Shown here in pieces: positions 42,754-51,538 of a DNA stretch of 64,000 bases. This DNA comes from JALXCH01 sp964495805 (lineage in GTDB: Bacteria > Calditrichota > Calditrichia > RBG-13-44-9): the NCBI GenBank assembly GCA_964495805.1, contig CAZBWV010000035.1:1-64000 (forward strand), written 5' to 3'. The first letter of the stretch is position 1. Each line of letters opens with the position of its first letter. The position numbers and the translations under genes were made by a program. A model generated the notes under the pieces. It made no database searches. It was not told the origin of the DNA and saw only the letters and a program-made list of their open reading frames with translations.

Positions 42754-43578
42754 TTAATCTTTGTAAAAGGCGTCCAGTTGAGTTCCACAATACTTGCAAT
42801 AGCGGGCATCTGCATCGTGTCCAGATGCTCCGCAGCCGGGGCATTTCCGGGTTTGTTTGTCCGCCCGGGCTACCTCCACCGTAACAATGCCCGTGGGTAC
42901 CGCAATGATGCTGTAGCCTAAAATCATCACCAGTGAGGAGAGTGCCTGTCCTAATGGTGTCCGGGGAGAAATGTCTCCGTATCCCACCGTGGTTAGCGTA
43001 ACAATTGCCCAATATATGCTGCGGGGGATGCTGGTGAAACCGTTCTCTTCCCCTTCGATGATGTACATCATCGAACCCAGGATCACCACCAGCGTGAGCA
43101 CGGTAAACAAAAAAACGGTGATTTTTCGGCGGCTGGCGCGCAGCGCCTGCATTAGTAAGCGCGCCTCACCCAGATATTGTACCAGTTTTAACACCCGGAA
43201 AATACGCAGAACCCGTAGCACGCGAATGACTGCCAGATAGTGACTGCCCGGAAAAATTAAACTAACGTAGGTGGGTAAAATGGCCAGTAAATCCACCACA
43301 CCGAAAAAGCTGGTGGCATATTTCAGCGGTCGTTCCACACAGTACAGGCGGGCCAGATATTCGATGGTGAAGAGAATGGTAAAAATCCATTCCAGAAGGG
43401 TAAAAAGGGCATCCAGGCGCATGTGGAAACGGTTTACGCTGTCCAGCATTACCACTACCACGCTGAGTAGAATTACCGCAATCAAAGCAACATCGAATGC
43501 TTTGCCTGCCGGGGTATCCGCCTCAAAAATGATGATTCGCAATCGCTGACGAAATGATGACCGGTATGTGGAATGCAT
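42754..43578 (-). CDS. Voltage-gated-type potassium channel with C-terminal zinc ribbon
   Basis: A 274-residue six-helix ion channel. S4-like Arg/Lys ladder RVLRVLRIFRVLK (119-131) and the selectivity filter TTVGYGD (196-202) mark a K+ channel; S1-S6 span about 28-235. After S6 comes a short zinc ribbon with CPGC (246-249) and CKYC (261-264). The ribbon replaces the RCK or CNB domains usually seen and could bind zinc or a partner. The start at 43578 (weak SD) removes a 53-residue unsupported extension. Confidence 0.88.
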   Translation of the reverse strand: MHSTYRSSFRQRLRIIIFEADTPAGKAFDVALIAVILLSVVVVMLDSVNRFHMRLDALFTLLEWIFTILFTIEYLARLYCVERPLKYATSFFGVVDLLAILPTYVSLIFPGSHYLAVIRVLRVLRIFRVLKLVQYLGEARLLMQALRASRRKITVFLFTVLTLVVILGSMMYIIEGEENGFTSIPRSIYWAIVTLTTVGYGDISPRTPLGQALSSLVMILGYSIIAVPTGIVTVEVARADKQTRKCPGCGASGHDADARYCKYCGTQLDAFYKD

Positions 43579-43663
43579 GAGTTCGCCCGGATTTAAATTT
43601 CCGCTTAAAAATACGAACAATTCATCGGTAATTAAAATTTTTTTGAAAATAAAATAAATTCGT

Positions 43664-43692
43664 TTGGAATGGGCGGAAAAAGGTGTTATACT
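43664..43692 (+). promoter_or_regulatory. Candidate promoter of the cold-shock gene, with long leader
   Basis: TTGGAA (43664-43669) and TATACT (43687-43692) are 17 bases apart, with a start expected near 43699, giving a ~98-base untranslated leader before the cold-shock ORF. Long structured leaders are typical of cspA-type cold-regulated genes. Confidence 0.55.
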
Positions 43693-43796
43693 GCTCCCGC
43701 TTTTGAGACCTTCCTTCCTATCTGGAACAATCCTCAAGGTGGAATTTCTTAAAAGGGTTAAACAAATTTATTTTATTTTAATGTAGGAGTCGTAAT

Positions 43797-44009
43797 ATGT
43801 CAGATCGAGTAAGTGGTGTCGTAAAGTGGTTTAACGACAGCAAAGGTTATGGGTTCATCTCGCGCAGTGATGGCGAGGATGTGTTTGTACACTATAGTTC
43901 CATCCGCGAAAATGGCGGTTTCCGCAGCCTGGAAGAGGGCCAGGAAGTGGAATTCACCATTGGCCAGGGGAGCAAAGGCCTCCAGGCGCAGGACGTGGTG
44001 GTTCTGTAA
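43797..44009 (+). CDS. Cold-shock protein (CspA family)
   Basis: A 70-residue single OB-fold protein. RNP motifs KGYGFIS and DVFVHYSS, and GVVKWFNDSKG at the start, are the family signatures. Binds single-stranded RNA/DNA and acts as an RNA chaperone. The RBS is GTAGGAG. Preceded by a strong promoter and long leader, followed by a bidirectional terminator. Confidence 0.97.
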   Translation: MSDRVSGVVKWFNDSKGYGFISRSDGEDVFVHYSSIRENGGFRSLEEGQEVEFTIGQGSKGLQAQDVVVL

Positions 44010-44088
44010 AAGAACCCATGGTAGAGGGTGTTCGAGTAATTTGAAATTTTTTTTCTAACTACCAGAACAAAACGTTTCTCTGAAAATA

Positions 44089-44124
44089 AAAGGGCGGTAC
44101 CAGCAGGTGCCGCCCTTTGTTTAT
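44089..44124. terminator. Bidirectional terminator between cold-shock gene and a convergent gene
   Basis: AAAGGGCGGTACC (44089-44101) pairs with GGTGCCGCCCTTT (44106-44118), with one mismatched pair, and TTTGTTT follows. The other strand also has a T-rich tail, so it can end both converging transcripts. Confidence 0.85.
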
Positions 44125-44153
44125 AGAATTGTGTTCCCCTGTGTTTCTCTTGT

Positions 44154-45239
44154 TTATTTCCCTCCCCGAGGACGAATAGGGGTACGTTTGTAATCGGTCC
44201 GATTTAGATTCACATCAGTTCGTGGATCGTACGAAGCGTTATTGGTGTAGATAATATCGCCGTTGGGATTTTCCCACCGATATTGCCACTGATTGGAGCC
44301 CAATTCCACCTCTCCGGTAAATGGATTCACATATTCTTCCTGATCAGTCAGAGTAAGAAATACGTCGTTGTGAATTTCGGCATTGGTTCGCTGCTGGTGT
44401 TCCAGTATCTCCCGGTCGATTGCTTGTTGCTGGTGCATATTATCCACCAGTGCCTCCCCCCGGTGGTTCTGTCCGCCAATTTCCTGCGCTAACCACCGGG
44501 AATTAATTCGCACGGAGCCCTGAATGATGCTGAATACCGGTTCCCAGCGGGCAAATTCCTCCTGTGGTGCCCGGATGAAAAAAGTACTCTTGTTTCCCCA
44601 CATTCCGGCTCCCATCTCACCCCAGTTTTCGATAACGGCAATAATTTTTTCTTTAAAAACGATTCCGTTTTCCCGATAGGTTACAGTTGCCAGGGCAGCG
44701 TCGTATTGCATGGTGAGCATGGGGTTCATCCGATGAGTAAACTGCTGATAACTCCGCGCCAGCTTTTCCATCTGTCTTTGCTGGAGGATTTGAACATCGC
44801 TGGCGTTGGGATGGGCATAAGGGAACACTACCCGGGTGATGAATTCCGCCGCGCTCATCAAAGGATACACCGTCATCCCGTTGTAGTTGCTACCGGGCGG
44901 AAAAACCCCCATCTGACCGGCTGGAGAAAAACGCATATCCATAAACAGCATGTCCGGTAGCCAGCGAATCATCACGCTACCCGATTGATCTTTTTTCACG
45001 GAAAAATCCACTTTTGCAGCAATGGACTGTGCCGCCCCACCCTGTGCAATGGGATTCACCCGAAAAATGCCCCCTTCGGTGAGCCAACCGGCAGGTATTA
45101 AAAGGGTAAATGCCTGTTCCCGGGGTTCGGTGGTGCGCTGAAAAATCACGGTTCCGGGTGGTGGGGCATCCTGACTATATGTGTGGCCAAACGGACAGAA
45201 CAGGGCAAAGATTAGCGAAATAAGAAAATGTCTCTTCAT
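44154..45239 (-). CDS. Exported protein of unknown function
   Basis: A 361-residue protein with signal peptide (residues 1-22, ending TYSQD). The start at 45239 follows CAGGAGGATTC. No known domain is recognised; the sequence has conserved-looking blocks such as FTLLIPAGWLTEGGIFRVNP and LWPDML-type hydrophobic segments, and a C-terminal part predicted soluble and Asn/Arg-rich (TGEVELGSNQWQYRWENPNG). Probably periplasmic. Not recognised beyond that. Confidence 0.6.
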   Translation of the reverse strand: MKRHFLISLIFALFCPFGHTYSQDAPPPGTVIFQRTTEPREQAFTLLIPAGWLTEGGIFRVNPIAQGGAAQSIAAKVDFSVKKDQSGSVMIRWLPDMLFMDMRFSPAGQMGVFPPGSNYNGMTVYPLMSAAEFITRVVFPYAHPNASDVQILQQRQMEKLARSYQQFTHRMNPMLTMQYDAALATVTYRENGIVFKEKIIAVIENWGEMGAGMWGNKSTFFIRAPQEEFARWEPVFSIIQGSVRINSRWLAQEIGGQNHRGEALVDNMHQQQAIDREILEHQQRTNAEIHNDVFLTLTDQEEYVNPFTGEVELGSNQWQYRWENPNGDIIYTNNASYDPRTDVNLNRTDYKRTPIRPRGGK

Positions 45240-45385
45240 CTCGAATCCTCCTGTAAAGGATTGCTTTGCCGCCTTCGCACCTGGCAGTGACTTTTTCCCG
45301 TTCTTCACCATCTGATTTACGCTGCATGCGTCTGGGACCACGCTAAGTTCTGCTGGTTTTTCAGGTGTGGTGGGAACAGAGCTTA

Positions 45386-45916
45386 TCAGGAGAAGAGACC
45401 CAGCCCCACCAGCGCGATTCCCGACAAGAGCAATCCGGTAATAAAAGCCATGTACGCCCAGCGGACGTAGCGATATTTTTTTACTGCCAGGAATTTCCCC
45501 AGCGTGTAAATCTCGCGGATTTGTGCCTGGTAATTCTTCGACGGGTCATTCAGAATGGTTTCCATCTCTTTTTCAAATTCGTCGTAATCCAGGTGCACAA
45601 AATTTCCGAAAAACAAAATGTTGAAATTAGGGCTGTGAACATCCACCTTCTGACCATGCTTGAGCGGGTAGTTGATTTTGGGCATCACCGTGTAAATGGC
45701 CAGCACAATGGTAAGCAGGGAGAAAGCGATAAGGATAATGGCGGGATATTTCAGTTGCGGATCGGTGACAAAACGAAAGGACAGACTGGTGACCACTGAG
45801 GCCAGGGTGAGCAGGATGTTGGCTTTCAGGTCGGCCATGGAGCTGAGCTGCACGTGGTGGTTGCGCGTCTGGCGGAGCATGTGATCGATGTGGCCGCCGG
45901 GACTTTTAACTTTCAT
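45386..45916 (-). CDS. DUF5706-type membrane protein (Pycsar effector-like)
   Basis: A 176-residue protein with the DUF5706 N-terminal motif: DHMLRQTRNHHVQLSSMADLKANILLTLAS holds the HxQLSSMADxKA signature; membrane helices are predicted at about 33-50, 58-77 and 150-173. In Pycsar antiphage systems this domain (PycTM) is the membrane effector opened by cyclic nucleotides. No adjacent cyclase is found, and the family also contains proteins outside defence. Start chosen after GTGGAG at 45916. Function in defence is therefore only possible. Confidence 0.8.
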   Translation of the reverse strand: MKVKSPGGHIDHMLRQTRNHHVQLSSMADLKANILLTLASVVTSLSFRFVTDPQLKYPAIILIAFSLLTIVLAIYTVMPKINYPLKHGQKVDVHSPNFNILFFGNFVHLDYDEFEKEMETILNDPSKNYQAQIREIYTLGKFLAVKKYRYVRWAYMAFITGLLLSGIALVGLGLFS

Positions 45917-46023
45917 GGTACACTCCACAATCTGTTTTCCTGATCCGGAAGGAAACGGTAGAAGTATGCGCGTAAAAGTGACGATTTCGTTGTGTGCTCC
46001 TCAATTAATAAACCTCGCTGTTT

Positions 46024-47514
46024 TTATTTCAGTAGCAGCATGTGCCGGGTCTGGTGGAATTTCCCGGCAGTTAACCGATAGAAGTACATACCCGCCGGTG
46101 CCTCTCCGGCATTCCAGAAGATCCGATATTCTCCGGGAGGCAGTGGTCCGTTCACCAGCGTAGCCACAATTCGCCCAAGCGGGTCGAAAATTTGTAGAGT
46201 AATCTGTGTCTGCTTTTCCCCTCCTGCGGGAACTGTAAATGGAATGGTGGTTCCCGGATTAAACGGATTGGGATAATTAGCCATCAGAGAGAATTGAGCC
46301 GGGAGCGGGTTGCCGTGGGGTAATTCGGACGGGTCTTCGTATTCCAGCGCACCCATGTCCGGTGCACTTCCGGAATATTGGGTGGAGTCCAGAGCCACCA
46401 GAGTGTCTCCATTATTCACCAAAAAGGCGGTGCCGGAGTCGATGCAGGGGGAACCTGCGGAAAGTCGAAAATCGCCAGCTGCAGGTTGCGTAAACATCGG
46501 ATTGGAGTTCAGATTGCCGGTTCCGCCAAAATTGCCCGGGACATCGCTGTAATACACACTGGCCTGTCCCATGATGTCCAGGTAAATTTCGTTTCCGTAG
46601 CCGGTATTTCCCCACACAATGGAGTTGGTCAGGTAAAGATTGGTGTAGCTCAGGTAAATTCCTCCGCCCCAGCCAGCGGTTCCGTTGCTGGCGACGGTGC
46701 AGTTGGTAAGGATTAATTCACTCAGGTTGGCCTGTACGCCCCCGGCCTGCGTCCCTGCCTGATTATGATGCATCAGGCAGCGAAAAAATCGGGGGGTGTA
46801 AGCCGATTCGCAGCAGAGCGCCGCTCCGTGGTAACCGGTGTTGTTGTAGGAGATTTCGCACCGATTGAATGTTCCTCCGGAAAAATAAAGATAGATGGCA
46901 CCGCCATCGTAAACGGCGGAGTTATCGGAGAATCGGCAATCTTCTACCAGCGGATTGGCGTTCCAGCAAAACAGCCCCCCGCCGTGGTGATCGGCGCTGT
47001 TGTGCAGAAAGACGCTGTGGCGGATGGTTACGTCGGTGCTCCACAGGGAGACACCACCGCCGCTGTTGTCCGGCCAGTCGCCAGTGGCGTGGCCATGGGA
47101 GAAATGGCAGTAAGCCAGCTCGCTGCCCGGGGAGGCATCGGTAAAGCGCAAACCGCCCCAGGCCGACACACCACTGTCCGGCATGAACCAGATGCTGTCC
47201 GATTCACTCCCCACAGCTCGCAGATATCCGTTTACCCGGAAGCGATAATTCCCCTGAAATAAAATTTGAACTCCAGGCTGGATGATTAAACTATCTCCGG
47301 CCGGTACCGTTACCTGGCCGGTAATCAGGTAGGGAGAGCCGGAGAGGTCCCAGAGGCCGGATTGGTTCCCGCTAACGGGGGTTTGGGCAAATACCCGGGT
47401 CAGTACCGGTAGCAAAAGTAAAATGCTGAACAGGAATTGACGGGAAAAATTCCCCGATTGCCGGAGTATTCCGCTCAATCGGAAGAAATGCGCATGGGTA
47501 AATTGTGTGTTCAT
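46024..47514 (-). CDS. Secreted right-handed beta-helix protein with type IX sorting domain
   Basis: A 496-residue protein. After a signal-anchor region (about 28-45) come repeats like parallel beta-helix turns (GGGVSLWSTDVTIRHSVFLHNS, GGAIYLYFSGGTFNRCEISYN and GGVQANLSELILTNCTV), as in pectate-lyase-like adhesins or glycan-binding proteins. The C-terminus has NPFNPGTTIPFTV, then RIVATLV..LPPGEYRIFWNA and ends KFHQTRHMLLLK, the FlgD-like sorting domain of type IX cargo. It starts one base inside the stop of the propeller gene upstream (TGATG). Confidence 0.8.
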   Translation of the reverse strand: MNTQFTHAHFFRLSGILRQSGNFSRQFLFSILLLLPVLTRVFAQTPVSGNQSGLWDLSGSPYLITGQVTVPAGDSLIIQPGVQILFQGNYRFRVNGYLRAVGSESDSIWFMPDSGVSAWGGLRFTDASPGSELAYCHFSHGHATGDWPDNSGGGVSLWSTDVTIRHSVFLHNSADHHGGGLFCWNANPLVEDCRFSDNSAVYDGGAIYLYFSGGTFNRCEISYNNTGYHGAALCCESAYTPRFFRCLMHHNQAGTQAGGVQANLSELILTNCTVASNGTAGWGGGIYLSYTNLYLTNSIVWGNTGYGNEIYLDIMGQASVYYSDVPGNFGGTGNLNSNPMFTQPAAGDFRLSAGSPCIDSGTAFLVNNGDTLVALDSTQYSGSAPDMGALEYEDPSELPHGNPLPAQFSLMANYPNPFNPGTTIPFTVPAGGEKQTQITLQIFDPLGRIVATLVNGPLPPGEYRIFWNAGEAPAGMYFYRLTAGKFHQTRHMLLLK

Positions 47515-48797
47515 CAGCGTATCAGCACCATTTTTATTGTTTGTTGATGGATGATTTCCAGGTTGTCCGGTGCAGTTGCGGTCATCCGGCAAAAATACAC
47601 CCCTCCCGGCAGCGTCCCCGCCTGCCATTCTGTCTGGTAGCTTCCTGCGGTTCGGACTCCCTCATTCAGGATGGCAACTTGCCTGCCAGTAATGTCGAAA
47701 ATTTCCAGCACCACTCTGGCGGTGGTGGCCAGCCGGTACGCGATACGTGTGGATGGATTAAACGGGTTGGGGTAATTCCCCACCAGCCGGGTGGTGCGTG
47801 GGATCGTTGAGTTCCGATCGTTGGTTAAACGGTTCGGTGGTTCCCCGCCGGTGGTGGTCCGTAAAATCACGCCACCACTCCCCACCACAAAGCCGGTATC
47901 TGGATTCAGAAAATGCACAGCATTCAGAGCGGCAGCAACTCCACTGTTCTGAAACATCCAGAAGCCGCCATAATTGATGCTTTTCACAATCATTCCCTGA
48001 TCGCCCACGGCATATACTACCACCATGGTGTCCACATCCAGCGCTTCCACACCGTTCATGGTCGTATTAAAGATTGTGGTATTCCAGTTCTGCCCACCGT
48101 CGCTGGTCACGGAGATGGCTCCGCCGCCGTTCCACAGGCGGCTGGCAGCAAAACCGGTATCGGGGTTGATGAAATCCAGCGCCAGAATTCGACCCTCGTT
48201 GTTATTTAAATAGAACACCGAAAAACTCCAGTTCATTCCGCCGTTGGTGGTTTTTGCCAGAATAGGCTGAAAGATGGAGTTCTCACCGCCTAAATATCCC
48301 ACATTCTCATTCACCATGCTGGCGCCAAAAAAGCCACCTCCCATCAAGCCGGACTGAAACACCGTCCAGGTGCGCCCGGCATCCTGGGAGTACAGAATAC
48401 CCTGGTCCTGAGCCCCGCAGATACCAATGTCTCCGCAAAAAGAGACGGAGCGCAATTTGCTGAAAATCCCGCTGCTGATTTCCGACCAGGTCGCACCACC
48501 GTCTGTGGTCCGAAAAATCTTACCGGATTGTCCCACCACCAACCCGGAATCCGCATTGAAGAAATAAATGCCGTACAAATTGGGGGCACCTGCCGGAGAG
48601 ATATCGCTCCAGCTGAAACCGGCATCGGTGGTTTTTAATACCAGACCATTGTCGCCCGCAACAAAGCCGGTGCTATCGTCCACAAACCAGACGGCATTTA
48701 AATTTACCGTTGTACCGGAAACAAGCGGTTCCCAACCAAATTGGGAAAACGCCGGGCAAAAGATCAGGAAAACCAGAAAAATGGTGAATGCTTTCAT
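47514..48797 (-). CDS. Secreted YCF48/BNR-like beta-propeller with type IX sorting domain
   Basis: A 427-residue exported protein with signal peptide (1-18, ending PAFSQ). Repeats of about 40 residues, such as GLVLKTTDAGFSWSDISP and GKIFRTTDGGATWSEISSG, each with SxDGGxxW, fit the YCF48/BNR propeller. C-terminal NPFNPSTRIAYRLAT and the closing TAPDNLEIIHQQTIKMVLIR are the type IX sorting domain. A paralogue lies at 53944-55185. Confidence 0.83.
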   Translation of the reverse strand: MKAFTIFLVFLIFCPAFSQFGWEPLVSGTTVNLNAVWFVDDSTGFVAGDNGLVLKTTDAGFSWSDISPAGAPNLYGIYFFNADSGLVVGQSGKIFRTTDGGATWSEISSGIFSKLRSVSFCGDIGICGAQDQGILYSQDAGRTWTVFQSGLMGGGFFGASMVNENVGYLGGENSIFQPILAKTTNGGMNWSFSVFYLNNNEGRILALDFINPDTGFAASRLWNGGGAISVTSDGGQNWNTTIFNTTMNGVEALDVDTMVVVYAVGDQGMIVKSINYGGFWMFQNSGVAAALNAVHFLNPDTGFVVGSGGVILRTTTGGEPPNRLTNDRNSTIPRTTRLVGNYPNPFNPSTRIAYRLATTARVVLEIFDITGRQVAILNEGVRTAGSYQTEWQAGTLPGGVYFCRMTATAPDNLEIIHQQTIKMVLIR

Positions 48798-48815
48798 TGA
48801 AAACCCCCTGGAATT

Positions 48816-51464
48816 TTATTTAATGAGAACCATTTTCTTCACCAATTTCCGATTTCCGTAAGTTAATTGGTAATAGTAAATTCCGCTGGGGATGGAACGG
48901 TGGGAGGCATCCCACTGAATTTGGTATTCCCCGGGCGGTAACTTTCGGTGTATCAACGTTTCTACCTGTCGCCCCAATATATCAAAAATTTGCAGGGTAA
49001 CCAAATCGAAATTCCCGGTGGAGCCAGGGGAACCGGGAATGGAGAAAGTGATGGTAGTAACCGGATTAAACGGGTTGGGGAAGTTTTGCTTCAGCCGAAA
49101 TTTTAAGGGAACGGGCGGAGAATCAGCCGTCAGATCGTTGGGGATGTTCACGTTCAATTGCACGGGGATGAGCAGCGTATGCCGGTCCGGATCGTTGCTG
49201 GTGAGCAGCAGATGTGCCCGGTAGCGCCCGGAATTCAGACCAGCGGCGTTTACCTCCAGGGTAATAGTGGTGCTCTGCCCCGGTTCCAGCGTACCGGAGG
49301 TGTCATTCACCGTTAACCAGGGGCAATCAGCGGTGGGAATTCCGACATCGGCACTGATAATCTGCTTGCGGGTGTTGTCGGCAAAACGCAGGTATTGCCC
49401 GTCGAAAGTGATGCCACCGTCAGAGTTCCCCGGTGTAATCATCGATTGCACCACGGAGTCTCCCGCCAGTTGCCACAGCTGGTAGGTGATGGCATACCAC
49501 AGATGGCTGCCATCCCAGCCGAGTCCCTGGCACCAACCGGCTGGCACCGGGATGGTGTCCGTTACCGTGCCAGTGGTATCGAAACGGATAATCAGGCTAT
49601 CGGAACCTCCACGGTATAGGTCGGTGCCGTCGCAGGTTAATCCTTCGCCGTTAGGTAGAGGGTTGGGAATGCTGCATAGAATATCTCCGCTTAGCGGGTG
49701 GATTTTCCGAATCTGGTCTCCGGCGAAATCAAAAAACCACAGGTAATATCCGTCGTGGGCTAAACCGCCGGGAAACGTGCTGGCTGTGGGAAACGTTCGG
49801 AGCACCTGTCCTGTGACCGGATCGAGCTTTATGATTTTCTGATTGGTGACATCGGCAATCCAGATTCCCAGATTACCCCAGGTCAGTCCGTTGACCTCCT
49901 CCGTTCCGGCGGGAAAGGGCAGTTCAAAAACACGGAAAGGAAGAGAGTCCCGCTGGGTACCGGAGTCAAGATGGCGGGTTGAAATGGAGGTCTGGCGGTC
50001 AACCAATTTCCACTTCAGAGTTTTGCAACCGGGTGTTGCCGTGTTGGTGATGGTGAATGTGGCACTTGCTGTTCCGGATGTGCCCACGTACATATCGAAA
50101 CCGGTGGGAGAGACACCCACCTGCGCTGCCGGAGCATACTTCAGCAGGCAAAAGTCGTCCCGGCTTCGGCCAGCGACGTACAGAATGTTTTCCGTTTCCA
50201 CATTCAGGGCGTGGCCCACCTCCTGCCATCCGGTGGAGCGAAACTGTGCCGACCACTGCAAATTCCCTCCGGAATCGAACTTAACCGTCAGAATATCCGT
50301 CCGATTGCTGAGGTTCCCGGTAAGGTACACATTTCCCAGATCGTCAACAGAGAGGGCTTCGGGGGCATCATCTCCAAAATTTTCGTAACGGGCTTCCCAG
50401 AGCAGATTTCCTGAGGGATCGTATTGAACCACAGCGATATCCTTTCCGGTACCGGACATGGAGTAGGCGGTGCCAGCCACCAGGATGTTTCCGTTTCCGT
50501 CCAGAGTTAACAGATAGGCTTCGTTCATGGAATCGGGAGCAGCATAGAGGCGCACCCAGAGGGTATCGCCGGTTGCCGCATCATAACAGATGGTGCAAAA
50601 TGCGGTATATACGGCGCCACCTGTGAATGCCCGTCCGGCTACGTACACATGGCCATTGTTGTCTGCAACCACAGCGTAAGGGTAATCCGTGTTGTGTGCG
50701 GGACCATCGTAGATGGCAACCCATTGTTGCTGACCGGCGGAATCGTACTTCACCGTGGCAAAGTTAATGGAGCCGGTTGGTGCTGTTCCCACAACGTATA
50801 AATTTTCCTGAGCATCCCGGGCAATGGCAGCAGGCCGGAAGTAATCGGTTGAAGAGGTTGGGTAGCGAGCTGTCCACAATACCTGACCCCGGTGGTTTAT
50901 TTTCATGGTGCAAAAACTGGTGGCGTAAGGGATCACGGAACTGTCCTTGCGAGATCCGGTGACGTACACACACCCCTGAGAGCCATACGTCATCATAGGG
51001 GTTGTTTTTCCGTTGGATTCGCACCACATGCCGGGGATGCGCATCGTCCAGACTGTATCGCCGGTATCCGGGCGGTATTTTAAGACGAAATACCAGGGAG
51101 CCTGAGCCGGTGGTGCACCCCAGCCACTCACATAGACAAACCCCGAATCATCCACCACCAGTCCGTGGGGACGATCGTCCATATTGCCTCCATCGAAACG
51201 AAAAGCCCAGAGCGAATCTCCTTCCGGAGAGAAGCAGGCGGTGAATATGTCTGCATTGCTGGTGCCAGTGACCAAAAACTGACCGGCATCGTTCCGGCAC
51301 ATGTAGTAAGCTTCGTCCGTGCATCCGGGACCTCCATTCAAAAAACTCACCCAGGCGGTATCCACCTGAGCGGTTGCCAGGCTAATTAGCAGAAGGGTAA
51401 ACGCAAAGATTCGGAGTCTGATGCCGGACTCCTTACGGAATGTTAAGATTTTTGGTGGAATCAT
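48816..51464 (-). CDS. Large secreted SBBP-like propeller and Ig-like protein with type IX sorting domain
   Basis: An 882-residue exported protein; start chosen after GGAGGAACAACC. Signal peptide about 15-30 (ISLATAQ). Residues ~30-420 are SBBP-type repeats (GFVYVSGW, GNILVAGTAYS, GNVYLTGNLSN motifs); residues ~440-680 are a second propeller (LGIWIADVTNQKIIKLDP); then an Ig-like region (CPWLTVNDTSGTLEPGQSTTITL) and a sorting domain with NPFNPVTTITFSIP and the ending KLVKKMVLIK. Likely surface-displayed or released; paralogous with the next gene downstream in coordinate (51539). Confidence 0.83.
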   Translation of the reverse strand: MIPPKILTFRKESGIRLRIFAFTLLLISLATAQVDTAWVSFLNGGPGCTDEAYYMCRNDAGQFLVTGTSNADIFTACFSPEGDSLWAFRFDGGNMDDRPHGLVVDDSGFVYVSGWGAPPAQAPWYFVLKYRPDTGDTVWTMRIPGMWCESNGKTTPMMTYGSQGCVYVTGSRKDSSVIPYATSFCTMKINHRGQVLWTARYPTSSTDYFRPAAIARDAQENLYVVGTAPTGSINFATVKYDSAGQQQWVAIYDGPAHNTDYPYAVVADNNGHVYVAGRAFTGGAVYTAFCTICYDAATGDTLWVRLYAAPDSMNEAYLLTLDGNGNILVAGTAYSMSGTGKDIAVVQYDPSGNLLWEARYENFGDDAPEALSVDDLGNVYLTGNLSNRTDILTVKFDSGGNLQWSAQFRSTGWQEVGHALNVETENILYVAGRSRDDFCLLKYAPAAQVGVSPTGFDMYVGTSGTASATFTITNTATPGCKTLKWKLVDRQTSISTRHLDSGTQRDSLPFRVFELPFPAGTEEVNGLTWGNLGIWIADVTNQKIIKLDPVTGQVLRTFPTASTFPGGLAHDGYYLWFFDFAGDQIRKIHPLSGDILCSIPNPLPNGEGLTCDGTDLYRGGSDSLIIRFDTTGTVTDTIPVPAGWCQGLGWDGSHLWYAITYQLWQLAGDSVVQSMITPGNSDGGITFDGQYLRFADNTRKQIISADVGIPTADCPWLTVNDTSGTLEPGQSTTITLEVNAAGLNSGRYRAHLLLTSNDPDRHTLLIPVQLNVNIPNDLTADSPPVPLKFRLKQNFPNPFNPVTTITFSIPGSPGSTGNFDLVTLQIFDILGRQVETLIHRKLPPGEYQIQWDASHRSIPSGIYYYQLTYGNRKLVKKMVLIK

Positions 51465-51538
51465 GGTTGTTCCTCCGAATTTGGATGAGTGGATCATTCT
51501 CCTTTGCCATAAGGGAAAGATGAGAAAAGGCGATTTAC

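Noticed and set aside
45386..45916. Complete Pycsar antiphage system
   Set aside because: No cyclase gene within reach; only the effector-like domain is present.
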